Shown here: positions 1 to 11,883 of the stretch, piece by piece
How positions within the stretch are numbered: position 1 is the first letter of the stretch
Layout of the letters: every line of letters starts with the position of its first letter
Assembly (NCBI GenBank): GCA_010909165.1
Contig: VJWM01000019.1
Coordinates: 62,001-126,000 of the forward strand
Direction of reading: 5' to 3'
Source: Anthoceros angustus
Taxonomy: Eukaryota > Streptophyta > Anthocerotopsida > Anthocerotales > Anthocerotaceae
DNA length: 64,000 nt
Notes under the pieces: generated by a model
Databases searched by the model: none
Seen by the model: only the letters and a program-made list of their open reading frames with translations
What the model was told of the DNA's origin: nothing
Translations under genes and position numbers: made by a program

Positions 1-545
1 CTACAAAGAATCAAGAGTGTTTTCCGTTGGTACGGTCTAGGTGTCACTTTCTCCCCAAGAGGGAATGGAAAACCTATAACAACGATACAATACAAAGAAT
101 CAAGAGTGTTCTTGTTGGTACGGTCTAGGTGTCACGTTAAGATAAAGATCACAAGATCGAGGCCACTGAGCTTGAAAATTGCATGCTACTTGGTTCTTGC
201 GAGTCACGGTGTCGACTTCAAGCAATACCATGCCATAGTGAGGAAGATGATAAAAGACCACAAAGATCGACGAAATGATGATGATGTCGTGTCACCGCGC
301 ATATGACCTCGGCAAGACCACGCCTCGGTGAGGGTTAGAGCCTCACCATGCTTGTAAGATGTCTTGGAGCAAAACGTGTTGAAGTAGGACACTGGAGAGA
401 AGACGAAGATGAAGTCATTGTCGGATAATGAATGACAACATACACGTACTAGTCGTATGAAAATATTAGGATTACATTGCATATACTTAAAGAGAGAGCT
501 TAATATAAGCGTCTTAATTGAGCCTACTTGGAGATCATAGCTCTT
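1..545. repeat. Repeat block R1, copy 1
   Basis: About 545 bp that recurs almost unchanged at 2127-2735. Its left end holds a short unit of roughly 90 bp in tandem (ends near 46 and 137), with the phrase CCAAGAGGGAATGG at the start of the unit and GGTACGGTCTAGGTGTCAC at its end. Only short open frames exist and none resembles a known protein. The copies differ by substitutions and small indels (for example near 210 versus 2375). I infer part of a dispersed or retrotransposon-derived repeat, but I see no terminal repeats or coding domain that would classify it. Confidence 0.7.
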
Positions 546-548
546 TAA

Positions 549-1915
549 TTGAGCTTGGTATGGTCTGGAGAGAATATGTTTGAAGACAGCATGGAAATAA
601 CAGAGGATGCCTACATCAAAAACATTTGGACCGCCAGAGAGACTATGAAGTGGTGTGCAAACAATGGATACGAGGAACCAAAGGCGCCTAGCTTGGAGGA
701 AGCATCTAGATGCGTGAAGATGTTGGTGAGAAAATCTTCAATCAATGACATAGATTATAATCCCGAGGTGGAAGTAGATGAGGACGCAATTATCAAGACG
801 TGGATGATGATGTACATGAAGAACACGAACAATCGGATAAAAGACTTTAGTAATGGAGAAAATGTAGGTATTAAGACCGATGAGCAATTGGAGGAAGACT
901 TAAATATCAAAGAGGGTTTTCACATTCATGGAAGACTTAAATTATGAAGTACACCGACCAAGACTTAAGTAATGAAGAAGATATTGATGAAGAATTAAAT
1001 GATGGAGAAGATTGTGACAAAGACTTTAAGTAATGAAGAAGATTTTGAGGAAGACTTTAGTGATTGAAAGAGATTCGGATGAAGACTCAAGTAATTAAGG
1101 AGACACTCACGAATTCATGATGAAGTCAAGGTCGAGTATGAAGCATTGTACAATGAATGATAAAATATTGATCTAAGGAATATGTACGAGGTATGCATAA
1201 GGACAAGAACAAAAGTTTGACCGTTTATAGCTTTTGCGATGGAGTTGGCCACGCACATGTATGGCTCTTTGTCCTTACTTACTTGGCCTGGAGTTCCGGT
1301 GAACCCTAAGCCCACGAAGGGGTAGGAGCTACAAACAAGAATTGCAAGGGCTCCTCATGAGCGGATGGAAGAAATTATTCATGAGCATGGATGGCATGCT
1401 CGATGGAGGCTAGGGTGGCAAGCTTGTGAGTTCAACCTATCCCACTTGCGTTGTGTATGGACACCGCCTACTTCAGACATTCCCTTCATTGGCTGCCTTT
1501 TTGCTTCCTACAGAAAGCCCTTTGAAACAGTCACCGATCTCCGGATAAATTGTCGCCACGCTTTAGAATTGCAACCGAGCCCATGATGGGGTGTGTTCGA
1601 CGATCCTCTTGTACCTCACTTGCTTTCCCTCTTTCATTACCACGTTTCCAAAACCTAACACCTTGATTGTCCTTGGCGTGTGCTCCCCAAAGAAAGAAAA
1701 GGAGGAGGGAATAGCGCTGAGCTGCAAAGGTCTTCTCGACAGCCCATCTCACCTCCTCCATGCTCGTATGCGATGCTCAATCGATGTAGGAATTCAAAAT
1801 ATAGGAATCCGGACGACGATCCGGGTGATGTCACCGCAAGTTACTTTGTGATAGCTAGATTGATGATGGTAGACATAGTTACTATTTGGAACCTCACTTG
1901 GAGGCTACAATAGAG
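549..1915. repeat. Repeat block R2, copy 1, with a short ORF
   Basis: This block recurs at 4306-5410, and its middle part recurs again at 5411-5800. It contains an open frame from about 582 to 947 on the plus strand: an acidic, lysine- and asparagine-rich peptide with the segment IWTARETMKWCANNGYEEP. The same frame in the second copy is cut by a frameshift near 4550. Downstream is a run of imperfect repeats built on GAAGACTTAAGTAATGAAGAAGAT, which read as low-complexity acidic peptide. I do not recognise the peptide. A decayed transposon protein is possible but unproven. Confidence 0.6.
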
Positions 1916-1949
1916 GGATGGTGGATTGCTCCATATGCAGACAATCGAA

Positions 1950-2105
1950 ATGATGTGTTGAGACATGTGTAAGAGCATGGTTAATTAGTTTTAATTGTAC
2001 GACAAATGACATGATAGGTTGAGACATGTACAAGAGCATGCACAATTTGGATAAATGACATGATATGTTGAGACATGTATAAGAGCATGCCTAATTTGTT
2101 TTAAT
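1950..2105. repeat. Short tandem repeat, about 65 bp x 3
   Basis: Three imperfect units share the core GTTGAGACATGT followed by AAGAGCATG, starting near 1958, 2018 and 2068. The spacer between blocks R2 and R1 copy 2 is otherwise AT-rich and non-coding. Confidence 0.65.
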
Positions 2106-2126
2106 TATATGATAAATGTATATTTT

Positions 2127-2735
2127 TCCCCAAGAGGGAATGGAAAACCTATAACAACGATACAATACAAAGAATCAAGAGTGTTTTCCGTTGGTACGGT
2201 CTAGGTGTCACTTTCTCCCCAAGAGGGAATGGAAAACCTATAACAACGATACAATACAAAGAATCAAGAGTGTTCTTGTTGGTACGGTCTAGGTGTCACG
2301 TTAAGATAAAGATCACAAGATCGAGGCCACTGAGCTCGAAATTGCATGCTACTTGGTTCTTGCGAGTCACGCAGCGACCGACTTCAAGCAATACCATGCC
2401 ATAGTGAGGAAGATGATAAAAGACCACAAAGATCGGCGAAATGATGATGATGTCGTGTCACCGCGCATATGACCTCGGCAAGACCACGCCTCGGTGAGGG
2501 TTAGAGCCTCACCATGCTTGTAAGATGTCTTGGAGCAAAACGTGTTGAAGTAGGACCGGAGAGAAGACGAAGATGAAGTCATTGTCGGATAATGAATGAC
2601 AACATACACGTATTTAGTCGTATGAAAATATTAGGATTACATTGCATATACTTAAAGAGAGAGCTTAATATAAGCGCCTTAATTGAGCCTACTTGGAGAT
2701 CATAGCTCTTTAATTGAGCTTGGTCGATACGGTAG
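2127..2735. repeat. Repeat block R1, copy 2
   Basis: A nearly complete second copy of 1-545, again beginning with two tandem units that end in GGTACGGTCTAGGTGTCAC. It has a small insertion near 2372 and a small deletion near 2555 relative to copy 1. No coding domain is recognisable. After it, up to 3240, the sequence is AT-rich and contains only the 63-bp duplication listed separately. Confidence 0.7.
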
Positions 2736-2931
2736 CTTACTCGAGATAGATTAGGAAGGATGTCATTCCAAGTGAGGGTCATTATGTTGTAAGATTAAGA
2801 AAAATTGGACCCAAGTGAAGATTATTGCATTAGAAAGTTAAATTGTTGTAAGTAGCTACTATTCTAAATTTGGAGCATAGTGTAATAGTAGTATTCTAAG
2901 CATAATAATAACATAAAATGAACAATACTAT

Positions 2932-3060
2932 AGTTAGCTCATGGCCCTTTATAAAGGTTTAGCGGCCTAGAATTCATAAGAAACACTGTACTATAGTTAG
3001 CTCATGGCCCTTTATAAAGGTTTGGCGGCCTAGTATTCAAAAGTTCTATCGTTAGCTCAT
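2932..3060. repeat. 63-bp tandem duplication
   Basis: Two units begin AGTTAGCTCATGGCCCTTTA at 2932 and 2995 and differ by a few substitutions. A partial third unit starts near 3050. Confidence 0.75.
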
Positions 3061-3239
3061 GTGTTTCGTTCTTCACTTGTGGTGTAAAGTATATCTCAAC
3101 ATCAAGATATTATATGTTTTGTGTCCTATATATTTTGCTACGTGTCGACTTTATGTGTTTCGTTCCACACTTGTCGATAAAGCATATCTCAACAACGTAT
3201 GAAAAGATTATAATTGCATCACCTATATTTGAAGATATA

Positions 3240-4045
3240 CATGTATTAGCTCTTCAATTGAGCCTACTTGGAGATCATAGCTCTTTAATTGAGTTTACCC
3301 AGATAGTAGGTCCTCCATTAAAGATTCTTCTCTAGCTTATTAATAAGCTTTCAATACCAATATATTGGACTTGTTATATTGGTACTTGTGGAGTGAACAA
3401 TTCACGAATGAAGATAACAAACTCATCAACTTCGAGAGTTCGGAAGAGGATACAATATCCGTTCTCCACACTCATTCCAAAACCAATCACATACTCGAAG
3501 ATGGCGAGTGGTCCTTTACGTGCACCTCAATGTCTTCAGACGATTTCCCCTTCCAACAGTTGAAGCAAAAGAGTCGGATATGGGTGGTCAGATGCACCCA
3601 TGCCTTGGCCGGGTCCAAACGACATGTGGATGTGGAAAAGTTTCGGTAAGCCTCAAAACGTGATCCATATTGGGCGAGTAGATCTTTGACCGCTCCACTA
3701 GCGTTTTGCAAGAATAGCGAAAGGAGCAAGACCTTTAAGAGCAAGGAAGCATTCGCAGATATATGAAAAGAAATTATCCGAATTAGATGTGGATGATTTT
3801 TCTTATCTTTTCAATGGAAAGTGCCTATCAAAATTGAAGTTGACGACTCTATTGATAATCGGAGAGAAGACAAAGATAAAGTCGACATCGAATACAAAGC
3901 ATCATCAAGACTTACTTTGTGTGGACTCACTTCTTAATGAATCGACATCGGCGACTTTGGAAAAGTCATATGTACAAAGAAGGAAGAGGAAGACTCGATG
4001 ACGCAGATGCGGATTTGAAGCGTTTTTGTGCAAAGTTCATGTCAA
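3240..4045. repeat. Repeat block R3, copy 1
   Basis: About 800 bp that recurs at 6001-6835 with more than nine of ten bases the same and several single-base indels that shift every reading frame. Short plus-strand frames exist (for example 3365-3649), but they are broken at different places in the two copies, so neither is likely to be translated. I recognise no domain. The following 4046-4305 is unique and joins this block to R2 copy 2. Confidence 0.65.
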
Positions 4046-4305
4046 CATCCTCATCTTTGAAGAGGTCGCTCACGAGTCCAACCACGGTAATGATTTTGAG
4101 AGCAAGAAAACCGCGAAAAACCTAGACAATTTGCAAAGAAACCTCTTGTAGAGCCATCGCCTTCCCAAGAAGGTAGCTTGCCTCAAGCAAGTCTTGTGCG
4201 GGTGGATACGGTGGTGAAGCCGCCATCTTACCTTCTCGCCTATTTCAAGGAGGCTCATGGCGAGCCTGTGACCGTGGTCTCTGGAGCCGTTCGAAAAGAA
4301 ATGTT

Positions 4306-5410
4306 TTGGGCTTGGTATGGTCTTTGGGAGAGAATATGTTTGAAGACAGCATGGAAATAACAGAGGATGCCTACATCAAAAACATTTGGACTGCCAGAGA
4401 GACTATGAAGTGGTGTGCAAACAATGGATACGAGGAACCAAAGGCGCCTAGCTTGGAGGAAGCATCTAGATGCGTGAAGATGTTGGTGAGAAAATCTTCA
4501 ATCAATGACATAGATTATAATCCCGAGGTGGAAGTAGATGAGGACGCATCAAGACGTGGATGATGATGTACATGAAGAACACGAACAATCGGATAAAGAC
4601 TTTAGTAATGGAGAAAATGTAGGTATTAAGACCGATGAGCAATTGGAGGAAGACTTAAATATCAAAGAGGGTTTTCACATTCATGGAAGACTTAAATTAT
4701 GAAGTACACCTGGACCAAGACTTAAGTAATGAAGAAGATATTGATGAAGAATTAAATGATGGAGAAGATTGTGACAAAGACTTTAAGTAATGAAGAAGAT
4801 TTTGAGGAAGACTTTAGTGATTGAAAGAGATTCGGATGAAGACTCAAGTAATTAAGGAGACACTCACGAATTCATGATGAAGTCAAGGTCGAGTATGAAG
4901 CATTGTACAATGAATGATAAAATATTGATCTAAGGAATATGTACGAGGTATGCATAAGGACAAGAACAAAAGTTTGACCGTTTATAGCTTTTGCGATGGA
5001 GTTGGCCACCGCACATGTATGGCTCTTTGTCCTTACTTACTTGGCCTGGAGTTCCGGTGAACCCTAAGCCCACGAAGGGGTAGGAGCTACAAACAAGAAT
5101 TGCAAGGGCTCCTCATGAGCGGATGGAAGAAATTATTCATGAGCATGGATGGCATGCTCAAGATGGAGGCTAGGGTGGCAAGCTTGTGAGTTCAACCTAT
5201 CCCACTTGCGTTGTGTATGGACACCGCCTACATTACATTCCCTTCATTGGCTGCCTTTTTTGCTTCCTGAAAGCCCTTTGAAACAGTCACGATCTCCGGA
5301 TAAATTGTCGCCACGCTTTAGAATTTGCAACCGAGCCCATGATGGGGTGTGTTCTGACGATCCTCTTGTACCTCACTTGCTTTCCCTCTTTCAGTACGAC
5401 GTTTCCAAAA
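4306..5410. repeat. Repeat block R2, copy 2
   Basis: A second copy of 549-1640. The ORF of copy 1 is interrupted here by a deletion near 4548, and single-base differences are scattered throughout. Near 5405 the block jumps back to sequence matching the middle of R2 (copy 3), so the right end is a recombination or insertion junction. Confidence 0.65.
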
Positions 5411-5860
5411 CGTCTAGATGCGTGAAGATGTTGGTGAGAAAATCTTCAATCAATGACATAGATTATAATCCTGAGGTGGAAATAGATGAGGACGTAAATA
5501 CTGAAGACGTGGATGATGATGTACATGAAGAACACGAACAATCGCAAAGACTTTAGTAATGGAGAAAATGTAGGTATTAAGGCTGATGAGCAATTGGAGG
5601 AAGACTTAAATATCAAAGAGGGTTTTCAAATTCATGGAAGACTTAAATTATGAAGTACACCTGGACCAAGACTTAAGTAATGAAGGAGATATCGATGAAG
5701 AATTAAATGATGGAGAAGATTGTGACAAAGACTTTAAGTAATGAAGAAGATTTTGAGGAAGACTTGAGTGATTGAAAGAAATTCGGATAACGGTAGGAAG
5801 GAAGGAAGGTCGAGAAGCATCGAATGAAGGAAGGAAGGTCGAGAAGCATAGAATGACTTC
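5411..5860. repeat. Repeat block R2, partial copy 3, and GGAAGGAAGGTCGAG doublet
   Basis: From 5411 the sequence matches 702-1075 of copy 1 and the corresponding part of copy 2. It then ends in two tandem units built on GGAAGGAAGGTCGAGAAGCA (near 5802 and 5830). Non-coding. Confidence 0.6.
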
Positions 5861-6000
5861 ATGTGTGCCTCGCACTTGCTAGGATGATTTTAAGAATGGC
5901 CCGGTGAGAATTAGTTGAAAAGTATGATCAAGGTCATTAGAGGTGTGCCTGAGTTAAGTTTTGAAACATGTAGGACTCTTTATTGAATAGGGTCCAGGTA

Positions 6001-6835
6001 ATTTGAAGATATACATGTATTAGCTCTTCAATTGAGCCTACTTGGAGATCATAGCTCTTTAATTGAGTTTACCCAGATAGTAGGTCCTCCATTAAAGATT
6101 CTTCTCTAGCTTATTAATAAGCTTTCAATACCAATATATTGGACTTGTTATATTGGTACTTGTGGAGTGAACAATTCACGAATGAAGATAACAAACTCAT
6201 CAACTTCGAGAGTTCGGAAGAGGATACAATATCCGTTCTCCACACTCGATTCCAAAACCAATCACATACTCGAAGATGGCGAGTGGTCCTTTACGTGCAC
6301 CTCAATGTCTTCAGACGATTTCCCTTCCAACAGTTGAAGCAAAAGAGTCGGATATGGGTGGTCAGATGCACCCATGCCTTGGCCGGGTCCAAACGACATG
6401 TGGATGTGGAAAGTTTCGGTAAGCCTCAAAACGTGATCCATATTGGGCGAGTAGATCTTTGATCGCTCCACTAGCGTTTTGCAAGAATAGCGAAAGGAGC
6501 AAGACCTTTAAGAGCAAGGAAAGCATTCGCAGATATATGAAAGAAATTATCCAATTAGATGTGGATGATTTTTCTTATCTTTCAATGGAAAGTGCCTATC
6601 AAAATTGAAGTTGACGACTCTATTGATAATCGGAGAGAGAAGACAAAGATAAAGTCGACATCGAATACAAAGCATCATCAAGACTTACTTTGTGTGGACT
6701 CACTTCTTAATGAATCGACATCGGCGACTTTGGAAAAGTCATATGTACGAAGGAAGAGGAAGACTCGATGACGCAGATGCGATTTGAAGCGTTGTGCAAA
6801 GTTCATGTCAACATCCTCATCTTTGAAGAGGAACT
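6001..6835. repeat. Repeat block R3, copy 2
   Basis: A copy of 3240-4045 with scattered one-base gains and losses. Neither copy keeps a long reading frame. Between this block and the RbcS gene (6836-7098) I see nothing beyond a possible RbcS 3' untranslated and flanking region. Confidence 0.65.
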
Positions 6836-7098
6836 GACGGACGTAAGTGACATACAGCTCCCCTGGTCCTTCTAGAGCTGTTGCTCAAGAGGTTATACTC
6901 CGACATCTTAATACTTTCATCAGACAAAAATTTAATAAAGGAGTGGCTGACGAGAGCCATCCGCTTCACATTGCCAAAAATGTCAACGAATCTGTTTCAT
7001 TTCTGGGATAACCAGATACAAATGGAGGTTTCATAGAAAACGCCTCTAATGCCCTTACGGTCCGCCGGCAAGCAGCTGAACTATAATCATGTTGCAAT

Positions 7099-7836
7099 TT
7101 ACTGGGGCTTGTGAACGATGAAGGAGCAGCACTGGACCTGCCTCATGTTATCGAAGCCAAGGACACGGATGTAGCAGCCAGGGTAGGCAGTCTTGCAGCT
7201 CTCAATCTCTCTCAGCACGGAGGCAGAGTCGGTGCACCCGAACATGGGCAGCTTCCACATTGTCCAGTACCGGCCGCCGTAGTACCCGGGCTGGCCCTGC
7301 AGGGTGGTGATGGTACCGCTCTGCAAAAATCATCCACAATGTGGGCAAAGATCCGAACCCTGGACATTAACACGCATTCAAACCCAAGGAGACCATGCAT
7401 ACCGGGTCGAACTCGAGGCAGGGGATCCACTTCTTGAGGAGCATGTAGTCGATCTCCTTGGCTATTTGGTCGTCGGTCAGAGGCGGCAGGTAAGAGAGGG
7501 TCTCGAACCTGGGGTTGTCAATGGGGGTCCACACCTGTGCAGCAGAGACAAGCACAGAGAGTGAGTGTGCAGAGCAAGCCACATCTTGCGAGGGAAGCAG
7601 CAGCAGCGGCAGCTGCAGCGCTAGCAAGGCCGGACGCTCACCTGCATGCAGTTCACACGGCTGCCGTTGCTCACGGTCTTGGAGCTCAGGTCGGCGGTCC
7701 TTCCAGAGAAGACAGCGCCGGACTTAAGGCCCACGAAAGCCCTGACGGTAGAGACCTCCGACACGGTGCTGCTGGGGGAAGCAGCGGCGAAAGCAGCCGG
7801 TGCCACCACGGCGGAGGAAGCGACCAGGGAAGCCAT
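7099..7836 (-). CDS. RbcS: Ribulose bisphosphate carboxylase small subunit, chloroplast precursor
   Basis: Rubisco small subunit, which assembles with plastid-encoded RbcL into the L8S8 holoenzyme in the stroma. Three exons on the minus strand: 7836-7642, 7534-7403 and 7320-7099. All junctions are GT-AG and in phase 0, giving 182 residues, a normal precursor length. Residues 1 to about 62 are Ser/Ala/Val-rich, as in a transit peptide. The mature protein starts at MQVWTP, right at the first splice junction, which is a conserved intron position in plant RbcS. Family signatures are present: [10 protein letters not shown], the KKWIPCLEF segment, [33 protein letters not shown] and the C-terminal HKP. 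The start ATG sits in GCCATGG context. No damage is visible, so I expect a functional gene. Regulation is probably by light, given the I-box elements upstream. Confidence 0.97.
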
Positions 7837-8190
7837 GGCGGCAGATCGGGTAGCTCTGCGGAGGACAAGTCCTGCTGCAGGTGAAGAAAGAACAGAAAGC
7901 GTGGAAGCTGTGACTGGAAGAGGAAGTCTCAGGCTGTTGCTGAAATAGGGGGAAGGAGAGACCATCCACAGCCACACGAAGGCTTGGCGGAGAAGGATAA
8001 GAGAGGATTGCCTAGCGCTGGCGCGGCCTTCCACTTTCCCTCTCTTTTTACTGGAACACGAGTCATTTTCCTGATATCTGCATAATACCGGCCCCTGGGA
8101 ATGTAACCAGATCGGATAAGAGGGGATTGCGTCCCGCTGTCGCAACCGACAAACACCATCCCTGGGGAAGATGTACATACAGTACATGCC
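7837..8190 (-). promoter_or_regulatory. RbcS upstream region with duplicated I-box module
   Basis: Two copies of a module of about 33 bp, beginning GGATAAGAG, lie at 7995 and 8114, spaced 119 bp and in the same orientation. After the I-box core both continue with GGATTGC and a CGCTG.CGC segment. GATAAG is the I-box found in light-responsive RbcS promoters. A weak TATA-like CTATTT (minus strand) lies near 7944-7950, about 110 bp before the ATG; I am not sure of it. No canonical CACGTG G-box was seen here. Confidence 0.55.
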
Positions 8191-8394
8191 TACAGTACAT
8201 GGTGATGTCCCGTCATCGGGAAGGCACGCTCGCCTCGTTTGTAAACAATTCTAGCCAGTCGTATGGCGTGGAAGATAACTCGGCCTGTGATAGAACGAAT
8301 TAAAGTGTGTGGTGGTCATCGATCGTCTGCCGAATGAGTTGCAAGATGATCAGATGGTGAGGAAGGAACGAACACGTATGCAAAATGTGGCGGG

Positions 8395-9650
8395 CTGGAA
8401 GATGCATTCCAGGTTTTTCACGTATATTGGCCTCACAGATGTGGTTTTAGGGAATACCCTGAAAGCAGGCGTGGATGCTTGAGAAAAGACATGCTACTGG
8501 GGTACACAGCGCTGGGGGTCTGCTTGATGAACATGTATGCAGAATAATTCGGAGTAGATGGGCACCTTCTTCTGCCACACTTCGGAGACGGGGCCATGCA
8601 GCTGTATCATGAGATGTGCAGATCAAGCTTGAAGCCCGGGATCCTTGTTTTTGTGGCGGCCGTACAGCCGTGTGGAAGGGGAGCAGAGCTTAGAAACGGG
8701 GTAGCAGGTAGGTGCACGCGGATGTATTGGCCAATGCACTTGAGCATCATTCGTTTCTAGGTCTTTGCTGGTGGGCATGTCTGCGAAGTGTTGAAGCGTA
8801 GAAGATGTGTCTGATGGGATTCGTGAAAAGGATGACGTGACGTGGGATGGGATGGTGAGAAGGCCCTTCGGCTCTACAGTGTTGAGGAAAAGGAAGGCAT
8901 TGCCGTTCATAACACTGTGATATTTGTGATAAGCATCCTGCAAGCATGCGCAAGTGTGGGTACCACAGGTGCGAGGATGTGGGTACCACCCCTTGTTCAA
9001 GGAGTGTTGGAGTGTGGCATTCCATGATGGCAGAGTACTCCCAGCAAGGCGTGTGCTAGTTTGGGTGCCCCAGCTTCGGAGGACAGAAAGCAACTGCATC
9101 TTGAGCAGGGCAAGGGCATGTGAAAGGGAGGGCACCCTAACTTTGGAGAAGGGAAAGCAGCCACATGCACAAAATGTGTAGCAAGAGTGGTTCCGAAGAA
9201 ATGTGTTTGTGGCCCAACTGTTTGCTGACTTTGTACGCAGGGTGCGGCAACCTAGAAGACGCACAGAACAAGTCCAAGTTTACTAGTATGTACGCAAGCT
9301 GCGGCAGCCTGGAACAAGCTCAGCGAATTTTTCGCCAACTTTAAGCACCAAATATCGTGACCTGGGATGCATTGATAGCTGCGCGTGCCTCTCGTGACGC
9401 AGCAGATGGCTTTGCAACAATTCGACCGCAGTGGCCATGATAGCAAACTGCTGCACTCTTGCAAGTATTCTGAAGGCGTGTGGGAATGCTGCAGCACTGG
9501 AAAGGGGGTAGTTGGTCACTTGCGATTCCTGCCATGGATGCACATGTTTTCCGTCGGACCGTGCCGTCCACATGCTTCTCCAGTGTGGCAACCTGGAGGA
9601 AGCCCAGATGGTGTGTGACGGGATGCTGACGATAAGTTTCGTCACATGAA
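8395..9650 (+). pseudogene. Decayed PLS-type PPR gene
   Basis: The plus strand is a degenerate relative of the intact PPR gene at 32829-35822. For example 8606-8680 (MCRSSLKPG..VFVAA) parallels the MCRSKVKPDGHVFVAA segment of the intact gene. 9120-9175 resembles the segment in which LEKGRQLHAQI occurs. 9217-9370 gives two decayed S-type repeats with LYAGCGNLEDAQ and MYASCGSLEQAQ, followed by a NIVTWDALIA match. 9575-9660 gives CGNLEEAQMV. The frame is broken by many stops and shifts and several repeats are missing. I regard it as a pseudogene. The long minus-strand frames over this stretch are antisense shadows. Confidence 0.75.
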
Positions 9651-11021
9651 CTGCCGTGATTACAGGGTGCGAAAGGGAGCCCGCAACACACAGGCACCAC
9701 AACAGGGCAGAGAAAAACGCCACGACGCGGACCGGAGTTCCCACGGCAATTCTCAGACTTCTTGGGTTTCTCGGGTTTACAGGGGTTTGTGCAGGCCACC
9801 TTCGGATGGAAACATGACGAAAACCCCAGCAGAAGTGAACGGGGGCCGCAAGAACGGGGACAAGCTGTGTCTCCGACTGTTTCCGGGTTTTCTGGACTTG
9901 TATCGGCTCCGTGAATCCATGATGTGTCAAGCCATTCCTTTCGTAACGGCTGATTTGTTCGACGTCGCACACACACACCCTAACTTCGAGTTGAGGGAGC
10001 AACGGAAAGTCTTCAGCTACTTGGGTAGAGCACAAAAGGCAAACAAAGAAGACCGCGGTATACAAACTGCACGAACCGCACTTCTTAATGTTGCAATGGC
10101 TTGTATGAGGCAATCATTTTGCAGCATTGAGCATAGACAATAAGAGCAAACATATTTAAAATTTGGTTCACGCACTGTAATTAGCCAAGTTTCATATGAA
10201 GGTTAAGTGCAAGGGTGGTTGCCAAAGCTTTTTCAGCGACGATGGTTTCTTTCTTGTATTTACCAAAACACGATCAAAGTACGAAGGGGTGGTAAATGAG
10301 TGCATGCAGATGTTCTTGTGGCTGAACAACACACACATGGGTTAGTGCTCTACATAAGCATTATTTAGAATCTCCTGAGAGAACAATATTAGAGTTGCTC
10401 AAGGACTTATTTCGTGACAGAAATCAAACTGAGAACTCAACAATTATGGACAGACATCTCCCCGCTACATTGAGCAAGCATTTCCCAAACTTGGTCAGTT
10501 CATAGGAGCAACAGGTTTTTGTTGCTCCGGGCTTCTCATTTCGTGGCCGTTGGGCATATCAATTGAATTTGTACTACGACGAGGCCCAACATCGGCCATG
10601 GCGTCCCCATACTCACCCAGTAGATGGCCCACCCCGGGCCTGCCCATTAGTCTACCCTAAAGCGTACTTTGCGATAGCTTAAAGGTACCATGACGAAGTC
10701 CTTCCTCAAAGTTTGTCCTCACCTCTCTAGACGAAGCTCAAGTTCAATTCTGGACTATTGAAGTGGACGCCAATACTAGATTTGAGGAATCTACCCGTTC
10801 CGTGTTTTCGTCTCTCAGGACTCCCTAAGGTCCTGCATTTATTTGTTTGTTTGTTGTTCCTCTTAATTAATTATTTCGGCAAGACCCACTCTAAAAAAAA
10901 AAGAAGGTACCATGACGTATGCCCTTTTGTACCAAGGACCCCCGTTGTAGGTTCCCCCTTAGCCCTCTCCCTTCAGCTCTCCATTATATTGATGTTGATT
11001 GAGGGGGAATATCGACTCGAA
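9651..11021. other. Gap without recognised gene
   Basis: I see no supported gene here. The phrase GGTACCATGACG occurs twice (about 10684 and 10906). The region just right of the PPR relic has moderately open frames on both strands with no recognisable domain. Confidence 0.5.
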
Positions 11022-11878
11022 GAAATCAACCTCAGGTTCTGAGTGCACACAGTCCTCGGTACAAGTTGCAAAGCCCCAAGGGGCACATTTGCTCTCATCC
11101 CTACACTTCCTATCTTTCGTAATCGTTGTTGGAACAGGAGAAGAGTACACAAGTAGAGAACATAAGTATTTGCTAGAATGAGTGATTTGTCTTGTGTACA
11201 ATGCATCTTATGTAGTCTCACCGGAAGGGTGTCACTGTTCATGTGGGGGTATGCCTAACTATCTAAGTCTGTAGTAATCAAATACTCAACCCTCGGACTA
11301 GATATGTTAGGCGAATGGATTATCCTATCTAGGGAGGGCACAGACTCCAAGGAGAAGATCACAAGCCATGTTCTTGTCCCGTTGTAAGCTCTTTGTTAAA
11401 ATGTCGGCACCCATATGCTCCGTGGGACAGTATTTCAGTCGAATCTCCCCTACACCACACTTCTCACGCACGTAATGGTAATATTGGAGATCAATATCCT
11501 TGGACTTGGAGATGAACTTCGAGTTGCCAGCAAGGGCGAGAGCGGATTGGTTGTCATTTCATCGTGGTAGGCTTCTATTGTGTCATCCCTAATTCGTCGA
11601 GGAGCCTTTAAGAGGAGGCTCACAAGAAATGATAAACAAGACCATGTATAGGAGCCTAGCGGGTACACTTTCTCGGGTTGTTGTTCATGGTGTATTCATT
11701 GGCCTCATTCTGTTGCCTTCTTGCAAAATCGATGTTGTCACGACTTGAAAGTATCTTGACCTGCTCAATGGCTTCATGACCACTATGTGTGCTCTCCTAT
11801 TTGTATATCTACGAGATGCACATACTTCTAGCTACTCCATGTACTTTCGCTCCTCGTCAATCTTGGGGGTTCTTGGTC
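11022..11878 (-). repeat. Copia-like fragment, tandem copy 1
   Basis: First of two tandem copies of about 860 bp (the second is 11884-12746). On the minus strand, roughly 11545 down to 11330, it reads as the end of a Ty1/copia polyprotein RNase H domain: NQSALALAGNSKF, then SKDIDLQYHYVREK, then EHMGADILTKSL. That is the typical order of a copia RNase H C-terminus. No complete pol, integrase or LTR is visible in the window, so this is a truncated element. Confidence 0.7.
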
Positions 11879-11883
11879 AAAAG

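Noticed and set aside
9283-10113. Minus-strand frame of 276 codons
   Set aside because: Its left part is antisense to the decayed PPR copy on the plus strand, and no domain or signal is recognisable. A shadow frame.
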